A stretch of 64,000 bases of DNA from Bilabrum cf. latius (Eukaryota; Bigyra: Bicosoecida; Bigyra; Bicosoecida), in assembly GCA_965178125.1 (NCBI GenBank), contig OZ237751.1, forward strand, positions 992,001 through 1,056,000, in the 5' to 3' direction. Under the pieces are notes generated by a model, which made no database searches, was not told where the DNA came from, and saw only the letters and a program-made list of their open reading frames with translations. Shown here piece after piece: positions 23,747 through 34,500 of this stretch (positions are counted from its first letter, which is position 1; each line of letters opens with the position of its first letter). The position numbers were made by a program, and so were the translations under genes.

Positions 23747-24874
23747 ATGGGGCTGGGCACACCGCTTGGATTTGCCGCCAAAGGCGTCTCGGCCGACCAG
23801 CTTGAGGCATTCAAAGAAAGGCTGCAGCAAGCGGGTGGGCACGAAAGTAATACTCGTGATATACGGGATGTCGGTGGTCTGGTGGCGGCTGCCCCCCCTG
23901 GCGTGGACGTGGTGGAAGTGGGCCCGGGCAGGCACGTCCTCAGGTCCAAGGGTGACGCTAGATCTACCGCTGGCGGTGTGACGAGTGATCCTCTCCCCTA
24001 GTAGGCCGGTGGCGAAGAAAACGACGAGATCGTGGAGATCCGAGAGACGGAGGAGCAGGCCACCATCCAGGGAACAAGGGGCGGGCGGGGCCGGGCGGGA
24101 CAGGGATCAGGAGGCCATGCCATCGCCGCCGCTGGTCACCCAACAATGGGGGCCACTGGCAGTGGTGAAAGCAAACGCAGCGACGAACAATAGGTTCTGC
24201 AACCACTGCCAGCAGGGGCCGCCGCGTCGTCCCCTGACCCGCCCCTACCATCGGCATCGGCACCGGCATCGGCACATGCCTCTGCCCTGTCCAGCCGTTT
24301 GGACGCGCTGGAGGCAGCAGAGGAGAGGGCTAGGGCAGCAGCGGGAGGGGCAGGGACTGCAGAGTGGGACGCATCGCTGCTGGACCTGGACCAGGAGAGG
24401 AGGCGGGCCAGGGCCAGGGAACTAGAGGGAGCGCAGCGGTGGGCTGAGCGGGTGCTGAAGCAAGGGGGCGGTGTGACGAGTGAGGCAGGTGCAGTGGGTC
24501 CGGCCCATGGGACGTAGCGACGTGTACCAGGTACTTTAGCGCCCGCCCGAGAACCAGCATCAAATGCAGCACCAGTTGCAGCACCGGCACCAGCTTCTGC
24601 CCCGAGCCAGCACAGGCGAAGTGGCAGTGCTGGCGCGTCTTTGGTGCAGGCACCGAGTTTGCCCGCAAGTGTGACGAGTGAGCACGCAGCACCCCGTCCC
24701 CGGTCGCGTCCCCGGTCCATCATCGGGGACGTGGTGGAGAGGAGACCGGTTGCAACCGCGGTGCCGCTAGGGGCAGAGGGTAGTCCCAGCGGCGCTGCGG
24801 CTTTAGGGGCCGGGGCGCCGCGCATGTCCAAGTTCCGCGCGGCTCGGCTGGCGAGGCAGCAGGGCCGCGGGTGA
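23747..24874 (+). CDS. Low-complexity protein with basic S-K-F-R-A-A-R end (possibly URI-like)
   Basis: 375 residues, ATG 23747 to TGA 24872-24874. The N-terminus has a short amphipathic segment (D-Q-L-E-A-F-K-E-R-L-Q-Q). An acidic patch (D-E-I-V-E-I-R-E-T-E-E) follows, then Ala/Gly/Ser/Pro-rich sequence with a charged helix (S-R-L-D-A-L-E-A-A-E-E). The last residues are P-R-M-S-K-F-R-A-A-R-L-A-R-Q-Q. The acidic patch plus terminal S-K-F-R motif is reminiscent of URI/Bud27 unconventional prefoldins, but I cannot see a prefoldin domain, so this is a weak suggestion; missing 5' exons could contain one. In-frame UAGs lie at 23999, 24002 (tandem), 24191 and 24515. The TGTGACGAGTG motif occurs three times inside this gene. 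Confidence 0.55.
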
Positions 24875-25006
24875 GGCCAAAAGTAAGGGCGATCGGTGAG
24901 GTATACATTTGCGATGCAGTGTGGTGGATGATGGCGCACTGAGCAGACCTGTGTGAGCAGCTCGATCTGCGTACATTACAGCCAAAGCTTCAAGTGCGCG
25001 TTACTT

Positions 25007-25897
25007 TTATTTTCCTTCTTCCCCTGCGCCGTCCACACTGTCAGTCAGCATGGAGAGCAACGTGGTCGCATCCAGCCTGACCAGCCGTCGGTGCAGAGCA
25101 TCCACGCTCCACACCCCCGAGGAAGCGGACACCGCACCGTCGCTGGTTCCGCTGCATTCGCCTTCTCCTGGTTTTGCTGCCGTGCCTATGTCCCGAGGAA
25201 GCTCCATCTCGCTCTCGGGACCTTGCGCCTCGCCTCCGCATCGCCCCTCCTCGTCCTCAACCCCCGGGCCGCTCACAGAGCCGCCACTGGAGGCTGCCGC
25301 GCTGCTGCTAGCCTCAGAGGCGTGTCGCGCTTTTCCAAACCGTTTGATGGCTTCTGATCGGCTCAAGAGCTTAAAGTCGTCAAAGTCAAACCCAGGAGAC
25401 ACCGTGCAGCCAACCAGACTGTATCCATGCTGGTAAGACTTGGCCCATTCGGCTGCATCGCCAGCCACGTCGGGAAGCAGTGCGGATAATGGACAACAAC
25501 CGAACCAGCGACCCGCTGGCACGACATGTGTACATGCTAGCCCCAACGAAGGCCTGCCTAATACGCTTATTTGGTACAATTGCGATTCTTGATCCCCGCC
25601 TGTTGGATGCTTCCAAAACTCGACAATTGCCAAGGGGTCGCCGTCGTAGAAATGCCACATCTCGTCCGACGCAATCACGTGGAGCCTAGAAGTTGACTTT
25701 TTTGTTAGCATGAAATGTATCGCGGTACTGGCGTATCTATCCCCCTGGTGCTTCGACGTAAGAGCAGACTATGGCAACGAGAGACTTGATTGATATACTC
25801 GCCGATAGTAGCCTCCTTCGGGGTGTGGCTCAAGCTTATACTGAGAAATAATGCTTTCAATTGATGTATGGATCGAATCATCTGCCGATCCTGCCAT
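25007..25897 (-). CDS. DUF985 / Cupin_5 family protein
   Basis: Single exon, ATG 25895-25897 to TAA 25007-25009, 296 residues. The family signature is complete: L-E-P-H-P-E-G-G-Y-Y-R at the start, S-T-A-I-H-F-M-L-T, S-D-E-M-W-H-F-Y-D-G-D-P, V-V-P-A-G-R-W and Y-S-L-V-G-C-T-V-S-P-G-F near the end of the cupin barrel. A UAG at 25769-25771 lies between the first and second signatures (S-L-P-Q-S-A-L when read as Gln) in a loop that varies in the family. The last 110 residues are a low-complexity Ser/Gly/Glu tail. Cupin_5 proteins are small cupins of poorly defined function; no substrate can be assigned. Confidence 0.88.
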
Positions 25898-26121
25898 TGC
25901 CCAGCCTGCAGTTGAGTGCACAGACAGAGTTGCAGTTGGCGGCTGATCATCATGATTAGACTCTACTAGAATAGATCTAGTATTATGATCATTATACAAA
26001 TGAGAGAAAGCGAACATGATAAACAACAACACCTGTGACAGACTTCTGCCCGGTTGCGCCATGGCCGGAACAGAATGCGATAAATCGGCAGTCCTCTCCT
26101 CTGGACTGAGAAGGCGACTGT

Positions 26122-26932
26122 TCACCTGCGCCTGCCACCACTCCTGCTAAAAGTGCGCGCCAGCATCGCGTGGTAGTCGATCTCTCCTTCACCCGCTATA
26201 CCTGCACCCCCTCCCCCTCGCCCCCCCCTGCCAGCGGAGGAAGCAGAGGCCCCCATCCCCACCCCGGACCTCGCCCTCGACCCCTGCCTCGAGGGGAACC
26301 TTCTCTCGAGCCTCTTCATCTCCCCCGTCGTCATGGGGACGCCCCTCTTGGCGAGGATGTCCCGCAGCACGCCAGAGTCCACGCCGTGCGTCTGGGGAAC
26401 AGCGCCGCCCCCACCGAACCGAAGGGAAGTGCCCCCGAAAGCACCCCCTCCGCTCGTGGAGCCCCCATGCGCCCCCCCGCTCGCACGCAGGGGACTGGAC
26501 CCCTGCCCGTGCCCCGCGCCCACCTTCCTCACGTCGTGGTAGATTCCCTGCCATGAGCGCCCCAGGATGCGCCGCATCTTCTCCTCTGTGGCTTCCATGT
26601 CAACGCTGCTCACGGTGCGCCCGTCCGCCATCACCTGCATCTTGCGGCGGTGCGTGCCCGCACGGACGGCCCTCACATGCCCGTTGGCTGGGTCCGCCGC
26701 CATGCCCGCCGGCACGGCCCCGGTCACCCCCATGCCCATGCCCATGCCCATGCTGCCCCCCACCGGGCTCCCCGCCGCCCTCCTGGCCCTGCCCCTCGAG
26801 GCCCTAGAGACCACCGACCTCACGTCATCGCCCCCCATGCCCATCCCCACGCCCACTCCCATGCCGCTCCTCTGGCTCTGCCGACTTCCCGGCCTGAATC
26901 CCCCCGACGCGGCGCTCCTGGGACGGTCCTGC

Positions 26933-26964
<32 letters not shown>

Positions 26965-29492
26965 GCTGGCTCTCGACCCCCGCCTCGAGCCCCCCCCTCC
27001 ACCCCCTCTCGACCCCTGGCTGGACCGCGTCACACGCCGAATCGGAGACGCCATTAGACCGCCGCCGCCGCCACCGTTGGATTTGCTCTCCTCTTCACCG
27101 GCCCGAGGCAGCGGCGCGCCACCGCCACCCGTCCCCGTGGGAGCCCCATGGTCTGACCTCTCCCTGCGCTTGGGCTGCACATCCACGTCGCGGTCCACCA
27201 CATACACGGCCGCCTGGGAGTCGTCCTGCACCTTGCCGACCAGCTCGATGCCGAGGTGCCTGTCGTTGGCCGCGGTCTTGACGAGGTAATCGCCCACGCT
27301 GTCCATAAACTCACCCCAGGAGATCTCCTTGTCGCCCGAGGTGTCATACTTGGCAAGCAGCATCTCCAGCTCCTCCCGCCCGAGCTGCAGCCCGAACTGC
27401 GCGATGGCACCCTCGAATTCGTCCATGGACAGCGCCCCGCTGCTGTCCTTGTCCAGCATCTGGAACGCCCGCTTGAGCTGGGGCTTCTTGCCGTACAGCT
27501 GCTGCGCGAGGATGGCCTCGGCCTTGTTGAGGCCCAGTGCAGGAGACACGAGGTCAGCGTCCTTGGCCTGCCTCGCCCTCAGCGCAGGGTTGGGCTGCAG
27601 ACGCGCATCAGGGTCCACTGTCATGGCGAAGTCGTCCGCCAGACGCTTCTCCACATCGTCGTCGTCAGCGCCCGCGAATCCGGCGTCCACGTTGTTCATG
27701 GAGGGGTGCAGGAGCGGGCCCACCTGCCTGTTGAACTCGGCATACGTGATAGACCCGTCCCCCGAGGAGTCGTACTTTGCCATGAGCCCCTGCCAGTCCC
27801 TGCGGCTTAGGTTGACACCCATGCTGTTGAGCGCGTCCTTGAACTCTTTCTCGTCCAGGTCCCCGCTCTTGTCCTTGTCGAACTGCCTGAAGACTTTCTG
27901 CACCGTACCGTACTTGCCGTACAGCTTGTCGGCGATCAGCTTCTCGGCGTTCACCAGCTGCATCTTGGGCGCGAGCCGCATCGCGCCCCACTTGGCGCCT
28001 CCTCCGTCCTCGTCATCGCCGTCCGTGTGCTCGATCTTGTCTGGAATCTTCATGTACTCTCGCATGGTCTTCTCGAATTCCTCCCAGGTCATGTCCCCCG
28101 TGTCGTTGTCGGGGGAACGGTGCTTCTGCATCATCTGCCATGACTCCTCGTCGCCCACCTTCTGGATGCCCAGCTTGCGCAGCGCCTGGATGAACTCGGC
28201 GTGCGAGATGAGGCCGCTGCCGTCCGTGTCGTAGTCGTCAAAGGCCCGCCGCAGGTTGCGGACCTTCTTGCGGAGGGCCTTACCGATGCTCTTGAGGCGC
28301 CACTCCTTGATCTTGGGAGTCTCGGGGCGATCCCTGAGCAGCGGCTCTGCCGGGGGGTGGATGAGTCGGCCAATCTTGTTGTTGAACTCGGCGTAGTTGA
28401 TGCGGCCGTGCCCGAATCGATCGAACCGATCCCAGAGCTTCTTGAACTCTGAATCCGACATCCTGAGGCCGATTAGATCCACTGCGGTTGGTGGAAAAGG
28501 AGAGGAGCGGCAAGTGAAGGGGACTAAATGATCACGGTGCATCTCCGGTGTCACATTCCCCAATTCCAGCTCAACGACCGAGAACCAATACAAGCCCAAA
28601 CAAACACACAGTTGCAGCGTTTCATTGATTTGCGGCCCGTCCCAGACTGCCGCACGAGGCAACTCTCTAGATGCAGCTGGCAGGCAAGCAGAGATAGGTT
28701 GGCGCCAACTTGCGCATGATCGTTCCTGCATGCGCGAGGCCCCCAAGAGGTGCCGAGGACCACTTGAGCCGTAACAATGCAAAACTTAATCACGTACGAT
28801 CTAAATCCGGGAAATTGGAAGCCGATAAATTCCCGCAACAAGCAATGTCACGCGGCAATGCGCTCAGCTTCCAACGGTTGGCTCGACGCAACCCAGGCAA
28901 TTACCATTCATGCAGGCTGTCCAGAGCCTAAACACAAGCACCAAACCATAAAACGTATAAAATCCAATACTCTTGACGAATTTAGAGCCCACGCGTCGAG
29001 ATTCGAGGGACATGCACGAAGCGAGCGCGCCATGGCGCGGCTGGCAGGGAGCGCTCAACGGAACCCCTAGCCCAGACAACGAATGAAGCAGCCCTGTGCG
29101 TTACGCCTACGGTTCCCTTGCAATCTATATCTAGATACATACACAAACGAAACAGTCTCCGCATGGGAGCACACGACAGCTCTCACAAGTAACGCGAAAC
29201 TCCGTCGCACTTATTAGTCCGGTGTGATCGTAGTCCATGCGCACGAAGGCGTCCTTGACCTTGGCATACCTGGAAGCCAGCTTATCTCCAAGAAGCTGCA
29301 GGTATAAATGATCAGAATGGGGGCGGAGATCAGTTAAAAGACAGCTTCGCGCCGCAGAGAGATGCATCGAGAAGCAAGATGCCTCACCTTAAAGGCCTCG
29401 TCTGCCGTCACCATGGTCTTCACAACCTTACGGCCAGCAGCCCCCTTGCTCTTCCTTGGCTTGATTCCCTCAGCTGTCAGAGATAACTCCAT
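26122..29492 (-). CDS. Eight-EF-hand calcium-binding protein (EFCAB6-like)
   Basis: Three exons: 29388-29492, 29187-29295, 26122-28481, giving 857 residues ending at TGA. The splices are supported because exon 2 ends in an EF-hand loop (D-Y-D-H-T-G-L-I-S-A-T-E-F) and exon 3 resumes exactly as the next helix (L-D-L-I-G-L-R-M-S-D). About eight EF-hands are visible in pairs, including D-T-D-G-S-G-L-I, D-K-D-K-S-G-D-L-D, D-S-S-G-D-G-S-I and D-K-D-S-S-G-A-L. A Gly/Arg/Met-rich tail follows with two runs of alternating Gly-Met, then a further degenerate helix-loop-helix near the end. Multi-EF-hand proteins of this layout often occur in cilia, and the divergent neighbour is an axonemal gene, so a ciliary calcium role is a reasonable inference. 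No UAG codons. Confidence 0.85.
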
Positions 29493-29617
29493 GATTAGAG
29501 CTTTACGGCTCGAATATGGATAGCAATCGTGACTCTATTTTTGCCCTTCCGTGTGCGGCGCCGCCGAGTTTGCGGAACCAGTGACCAAACGGATCAAAAA
29601 ACACCTGCCAACAAGAG
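29493..29617. promoter_or_regulatory. Short divergent promoter region (EF-hand / SPATA17)
   Basis: Only 125 bases separate the start codons of the EF-hand gene (minus) and the SPATA17 homologue (plus). Both 5' UTRs and both promoters must fit here or overlap the genes. No TATA-like element stands out. Shared regulation is inferred from geometry only. Confidence 0.45.
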
Positions 29618-31426
29618 ATGGAAACTGCAGCCCTATGGAGCCGATTAGGCTCGGTTGTGGCTCATGTTGATGCCAATATTGCGTAAGTGCGGGAATTACC
29701 GCACCGTGCAACCGCAAGGGCCTTGGATGGAAGATTTGTCCTTCGCTGTTTTACCTGTCTCGCAGCTTGGCCAGGAAATTCAGAGCGAAGGAATTCGATG
29801 CCGCGGTCACAATTTAGCGACATTATCGTGGTTCTGTCGTGCGGGAAGCGCTGATGCGATGGATGTGAGATACCGTGTAGATGCCGCTCAGACATTACTG
29901 CTGGCTTGCAGTTCCCGTCCACTCCCCCACTTCGCCGACCTTTGGCCTCCATTTGAGCGCGCAGCATATGCGCACTTGAGGTGTAGAGATCCTTCAGGGG
30001 CTACTTGGGCCGCCGACGAGCCCTTCGCGCCTTTGCGGCTCGTGAGGCCCGCGTGGAGGAGGCTCGGCTGGGCGCGCTCGTGACGACCGTCCAGGCGGCC
30101 TTTCGCGGGTATTACAGCCGCAAGTACGTGCACAGCATGTCCGCCATTCGGGACTACCTGCTCGCGGTGGAAGCCAAGGGCAGGCAGGTGAAGCACGAGA
30201 CCTTGCGAGCAGCGGCCGAGCAGCGGGCCCGCCTGGAGGCGAGCAGGCAGGCCGCCGCAGAGCGGGATTTCCTGGACGCCGCCGAGCAGCTGCACCACCT
30301 GGTCAGCACCAAGTCACGCCCAGGAGTCTTTAACCCCCCCTACGCGGGGGCACGCACGGGGGGTGGTGGCCCCCCCACGGCCTTTGGTCTCCCAGTGGAG
30401 GATCACATCAAGGAGCGGGCGCTCCTGTTCACCCGGGAGAGGGGCCTGGACAGGAGCCAGTGGCCATCGGCGGAGAAGAAAGAGGTGGCTGCGGTGCGCA
30501 GGGCACTGCGGGATGTGGGGGGCCGCAAGCCCACCCCGGCACAGGTGGAGCAGGCGCTGGCCGAGGCCGCGCTGGGCTCGACGCTCGAGGCGACGCCGGG
30601 GGCGGCGCAAGGGGGGCTCCGCGGCACCGCGCAGCTGCCCGCCAGGCCACCCACCATTGCGCGGGCCCCGCCGCCGTACGCCGATGACGCAGGCAGGGTG
30701 TCTTTGCGTGCCTCTGAACCGTACGACGCCGCCAGGGAACAAGCCAAGGAGGAGCAGAGGTACGAGAAGTACCGGCAGCTGGACCCGCGGCCCTTCGCTG
30801 CGGGCGGCAAGGTCAGGCAGAGAGCTCCGGGGAAGAGCGTGAGAGACGACGGCGAGTTCGTGGACACTTGGAGGCGCACGCGGCTGGATAGGGCGAGGGA
30901 GTTCGAGCCGGACCAGAAGGGCAAGTGGCTGGCGGGGCGGGACTTCCAGAGGGTGTCCCGGGGGGGCGGCGTGTTCGAGGACCAGCAGCGGAGAGCGGCG
31001 AGGGACGGCGTCCTCAAGGTGGTGGCGGACGTGCGGAGCAGGGGGTCGCTGGGTGACTCGAGGTCGCTTGGCTCGCAGTCGCAGAGCCGGTCGAGTGCGG
31101 GAGGGGGCGGGAGCCGGAGAGGCCGGGGCCGGAGCAGGGGCGACGTTGCGGATGGGGCAGGGTCACGAGCAGGAGTAGGAGCAGGGCGGTAGGTCGAGCA
31201 CAAGGACAGTGAGGGTGAAGGGGGTGCCGGTGATGGTATCGACGGGGGCATGGCTTCGCTAGAGCTGGAGGGTGAGGGCGGCGTTCCCGAGTGGGACGGT
31301 GGGATGGGGGCGGAGGCACAGGATTCTAAGCTGGGCAAGTAGAGGCACGTGGCTGGGTCTGCGGGTGTGGCTCTGCGCGGATTGCGAAGGGATCGGCGGG
31401 GTCAAAGCAGACAGCAGGCGACCTGA
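29618..31426 (+). CDS. SPATA17: SPATA17-like IQ-motif axonemal protein
   Basis: Three exons: 29618-29682, 29766-29864, 29965-31426; TGA stop; 541 residues. Order of parts matches animal SPATA17: a leader ending F-D-A-A-V-T-I, the first IQ motif, a second IQ motif 23 residues on, then a third (V-Q-A-A-F-R-G-Y), a charged helix, L-V-S-T-K-x-x-P-G-V-F-N, and near the C-terminus A-S-E-P-Y-D-A-A-R and K-W-L-A-G-R-D-F-Q. IQ motifs bind calmodulin or light-chain proteins; SPATA17 is associated with sperm and cilia. In the first two IQ motifs the glutamine is encoded by UAG (29815-29817 and 29984-29986). Two more UAGs lie in the polar tail (31190, 31340). Intron placement reproduces the human spacing between IQ1 and IQ2 exactly. 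Confidence 0.9.
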
Positions 31427-31599
31427 CTGGATGAAGAGGTTTGCAAACTGGCCAGAGAAGGTAACATCCGAGGGGGGGATCTAAGTAGATTTGATCCTTG
31501 TTTTGGATTACTTGAATCGAGATTGTCGTGTTCAATGTACTTTCACAGATGTGCTAGTTCTGTCATGAGGTGAGCAGTACGAAAACCGCTAACCTCACA

Positions 31600-34500
31600 T
31601 CACTCATCAAGCTCCACCTGCCCCTTGTCCTCCTCACGCCCTTGCCCCAGGTCCTCCTCCCCAGCCGAGGAGGGCACAAGGTCGATGGCACGAGCCACCA
31701 TGGCAGCCAGTTCGGCCTGCTCGTTGGCGCCCAGCGGGTCAGGCTGCGAGTTCGGGGCCATTGCATGGCTGTTGGCGCGGCTCGGGGGCGGCATGGCCCC
31801 TTCGTCGTGGCTGCCATCCGCACCGCGATCACTGCCCACGGTGCCATCGTTGCCCAGTGCGGCAGCGCCCCAATCCTGCGGGAAAAGCAAGCTAGCGCGA
31901 AACAGTGCACGATATTGATGCTTCGATTGGACGCAGACTGTAGCAGCCCTCGTAGGGAGGAAGCACCAGTCATCGTGCCCCTCCGAAATAAAGCTGCAGG
32001 GTAGGTCTACTCTGGCTCCCTTGCCGGGCGAGCCCGGGCCCGTGGGGAGGTTCAGGCCCGGGCAGATCAGTGGGCAGGAGCGTAAAGGGATGATGCAGTC
32101 TATGCCGTGTGTATTCTCTCACCTGAAGTTGGTCGACTGGCTCGTCTGGTCCTCCACGGGCCTCGTGGGCTTCCGTATCCTCGTCCTTCCCTTCTGCGAT
32201 CTGTTCGAGTCCATCCGCTGCCCCGCGCGAGCCCGCTGCGTCCGGCCTGGCAGCAGCGAGCACATCGCAGATGGAGGCGCACACGGCGATTGTGGACCCT
32301 GCGCTCTCGAGGGGCAGGGCCGAGGGGTGGCTCCTGAGGGAGAGCTGCAGGTCCGATGGCTCCTCTTCCAGCGCGCTCGCGACTTGGCCGTACGGGGCCC
32401 TCTGCACGGCGATCATCCGGTGAAACACGGCCGCGGGGACGGCTTGTTTGGCCGGCGTGCCCTGCCTCAGCCTGTTCCCCACGTCCTGCATCATGGCCAG
32501 ACAGCGCTCCCACAGGATGGGCTTGGCAGCTTGGGCGGGGGCCGTGAGCACGGTGCTGGCCATACTTGCCAGCAGCGCCACGAAGGCGTCTCTCTCCGCC
32601 CTGACGTGCTCGATGTCCGCCAGCGCCTCGCTCAGGCGCTGCTCCCTCAGCACCCGGTCCCTCGCAGGACCGCCCTTGCCCGAAGGAGACACGGCCGCAT
32701 CCTCCTCGCGGCGGGCAAGCTCGGCAGCTGAGAGGGCTTCCTTGTGCCGCGCACCATCAGTGTCTTCCCCCTCCTTTGTCTTGTCTCCAGCTGCAACCGC
32801 TTGTGCATCAACTCCTGCCTCGTTCTCGTCTTGCTGCTCCTCCTGCTGCCGCTCCTGTTCCTGATCGCTCCGCAGAATCTCGCTGGCCCTGGCCTCCGCC
32901 AGCTGCCTCCTGAGGTCCCCCGCCTCCTCGTCCAGCAGGGCCAGCTGCTGCTTGAGCTCCCTGTTCTCCTGCACCACGGCCTGGCCCTCGATCTGCACGC
33001 GCGCGCACCAGTGCTACGACCGGGCCTGCTGCTGCTGCACCACGTGCACCTCGGCCTGGGTGGTTCGGAGGGCGCGCCGGAGGAGAGCCGCGCGGTGCAG
33101 CAGCTCATCTGCATTGAGCTCGTCGTCGTCGGTGGCCGGCTGCAGCAGCTCCTGCACAGGCACCTCCTCGTTCTCGTTCTCGTCCTCCTCGAGGGCACCG
33201 CTAGCAAAGGCTCCACCGGTGGATGCTCCCACGGGCGAAGGGGCGGAGTGGCCCGTGCGATCGGTGCGACTGCTGCCCTGCTGCTCCTCTACTTGTTCTC
33301 CTTGCGATTGGTGCTGCTTCTGCTGCTCCTCCACCCCCGGCCAACCCCCGTGTCTGCCTCTTCCTTCGCCTCCCGCGCGCGCCTTCTCCTTCCCCTCTTC
33401 CTCGTCCTCGTCCTCGTCCACCTCGGTCTGGGTCCCTGCCTCGGACCTCCCCTCCAGCTCCCTCCGCAGGTCAGCGGCATCCTCCAGAAGCTCAAGGCTC
33501 CGCGCCGAGTGCCGCGCCAGCTGCTGCATGGCCGCCGAGTGCACCGCCTGCACCTCCCCCTTCACGTCCCCCATACTCTCACGGATAGCCCCCCTCACCT
33601 CGTGCTGCAGCCCCCTGCGTGCCTTCTCGAGAGCAGCGCGCCCGCCTTCCAGAGCCAGCTCCAGCAGGTCCCCGCGAGACAGCAGGGAACCCGCCTGCTG
33701 CCGCTGCTCGCCGCCTGCTGGCACCGCGGGTGCACTGGCTGCCATGCGTGACACAGGAGAGTACTTGTCGAGGGGGAGGGCGCGGCCCGGCTGCATGGAC
33801 TGCGTGGACTGGCGCATGGGCCGGCGGGTCCTGCCGTCCAGCCGCATGCTGGCAGTGGCAGCCAACGAGCCCGCCGCTGGGTTCCGCTGCCGGTCCTCTT
33901 GTTCCCTTTTCGTAGAGCTGCCATTGCTGGTACTGTCTTCTGCTCCATCCCGTGAGCCGATCTCTTGCTGTTGCTCTCGCTGCACGGAATGCGCCGGTGG
34001 CCCCGAGACAGCCACGAGCCGACTCACCGCATTGTCTTCTCCAGCCCCCTTGCCCCCGTCATACCCACCCCTCAGCATCATGAAGGACGTGGAGGACCGC
34101 TCAGAGGCCGCTGCCAGTTGGGCACGAGGGGCCCCATGGGCTGCACCAGAGCTCTGCATGCCTGTCAACTGGCCCTGCTTGTCCGTTGATTGGCTGCTGA
34201 AGACCTCGCTAGGCACGGGGGGCAGCTCAGTAGGCCCCGAGCTGGGCCGGGACACGACAGTTGGCTCGGGATCCACGTGCCCTGCCTCGGCAGGTGCAGA
34301 CGAGGCGGCTGAAGAGGCCGAGCCAGCAGCTGCAGGGATGCTGGTCGGGTCCCTGGCACCCTCTACCGGAGCCTCTCCGTCGCGGAATGGGTGGGTGAGG
34401 CGCATCGTGCGCCTGCGCCGGTCGCCCCTCCCCTTAATCCATTCTCTCTCGCTCTGGTCTCCCCCCGCGGACAGGTCCTCGATGCTCATGGGAGGGCCCA

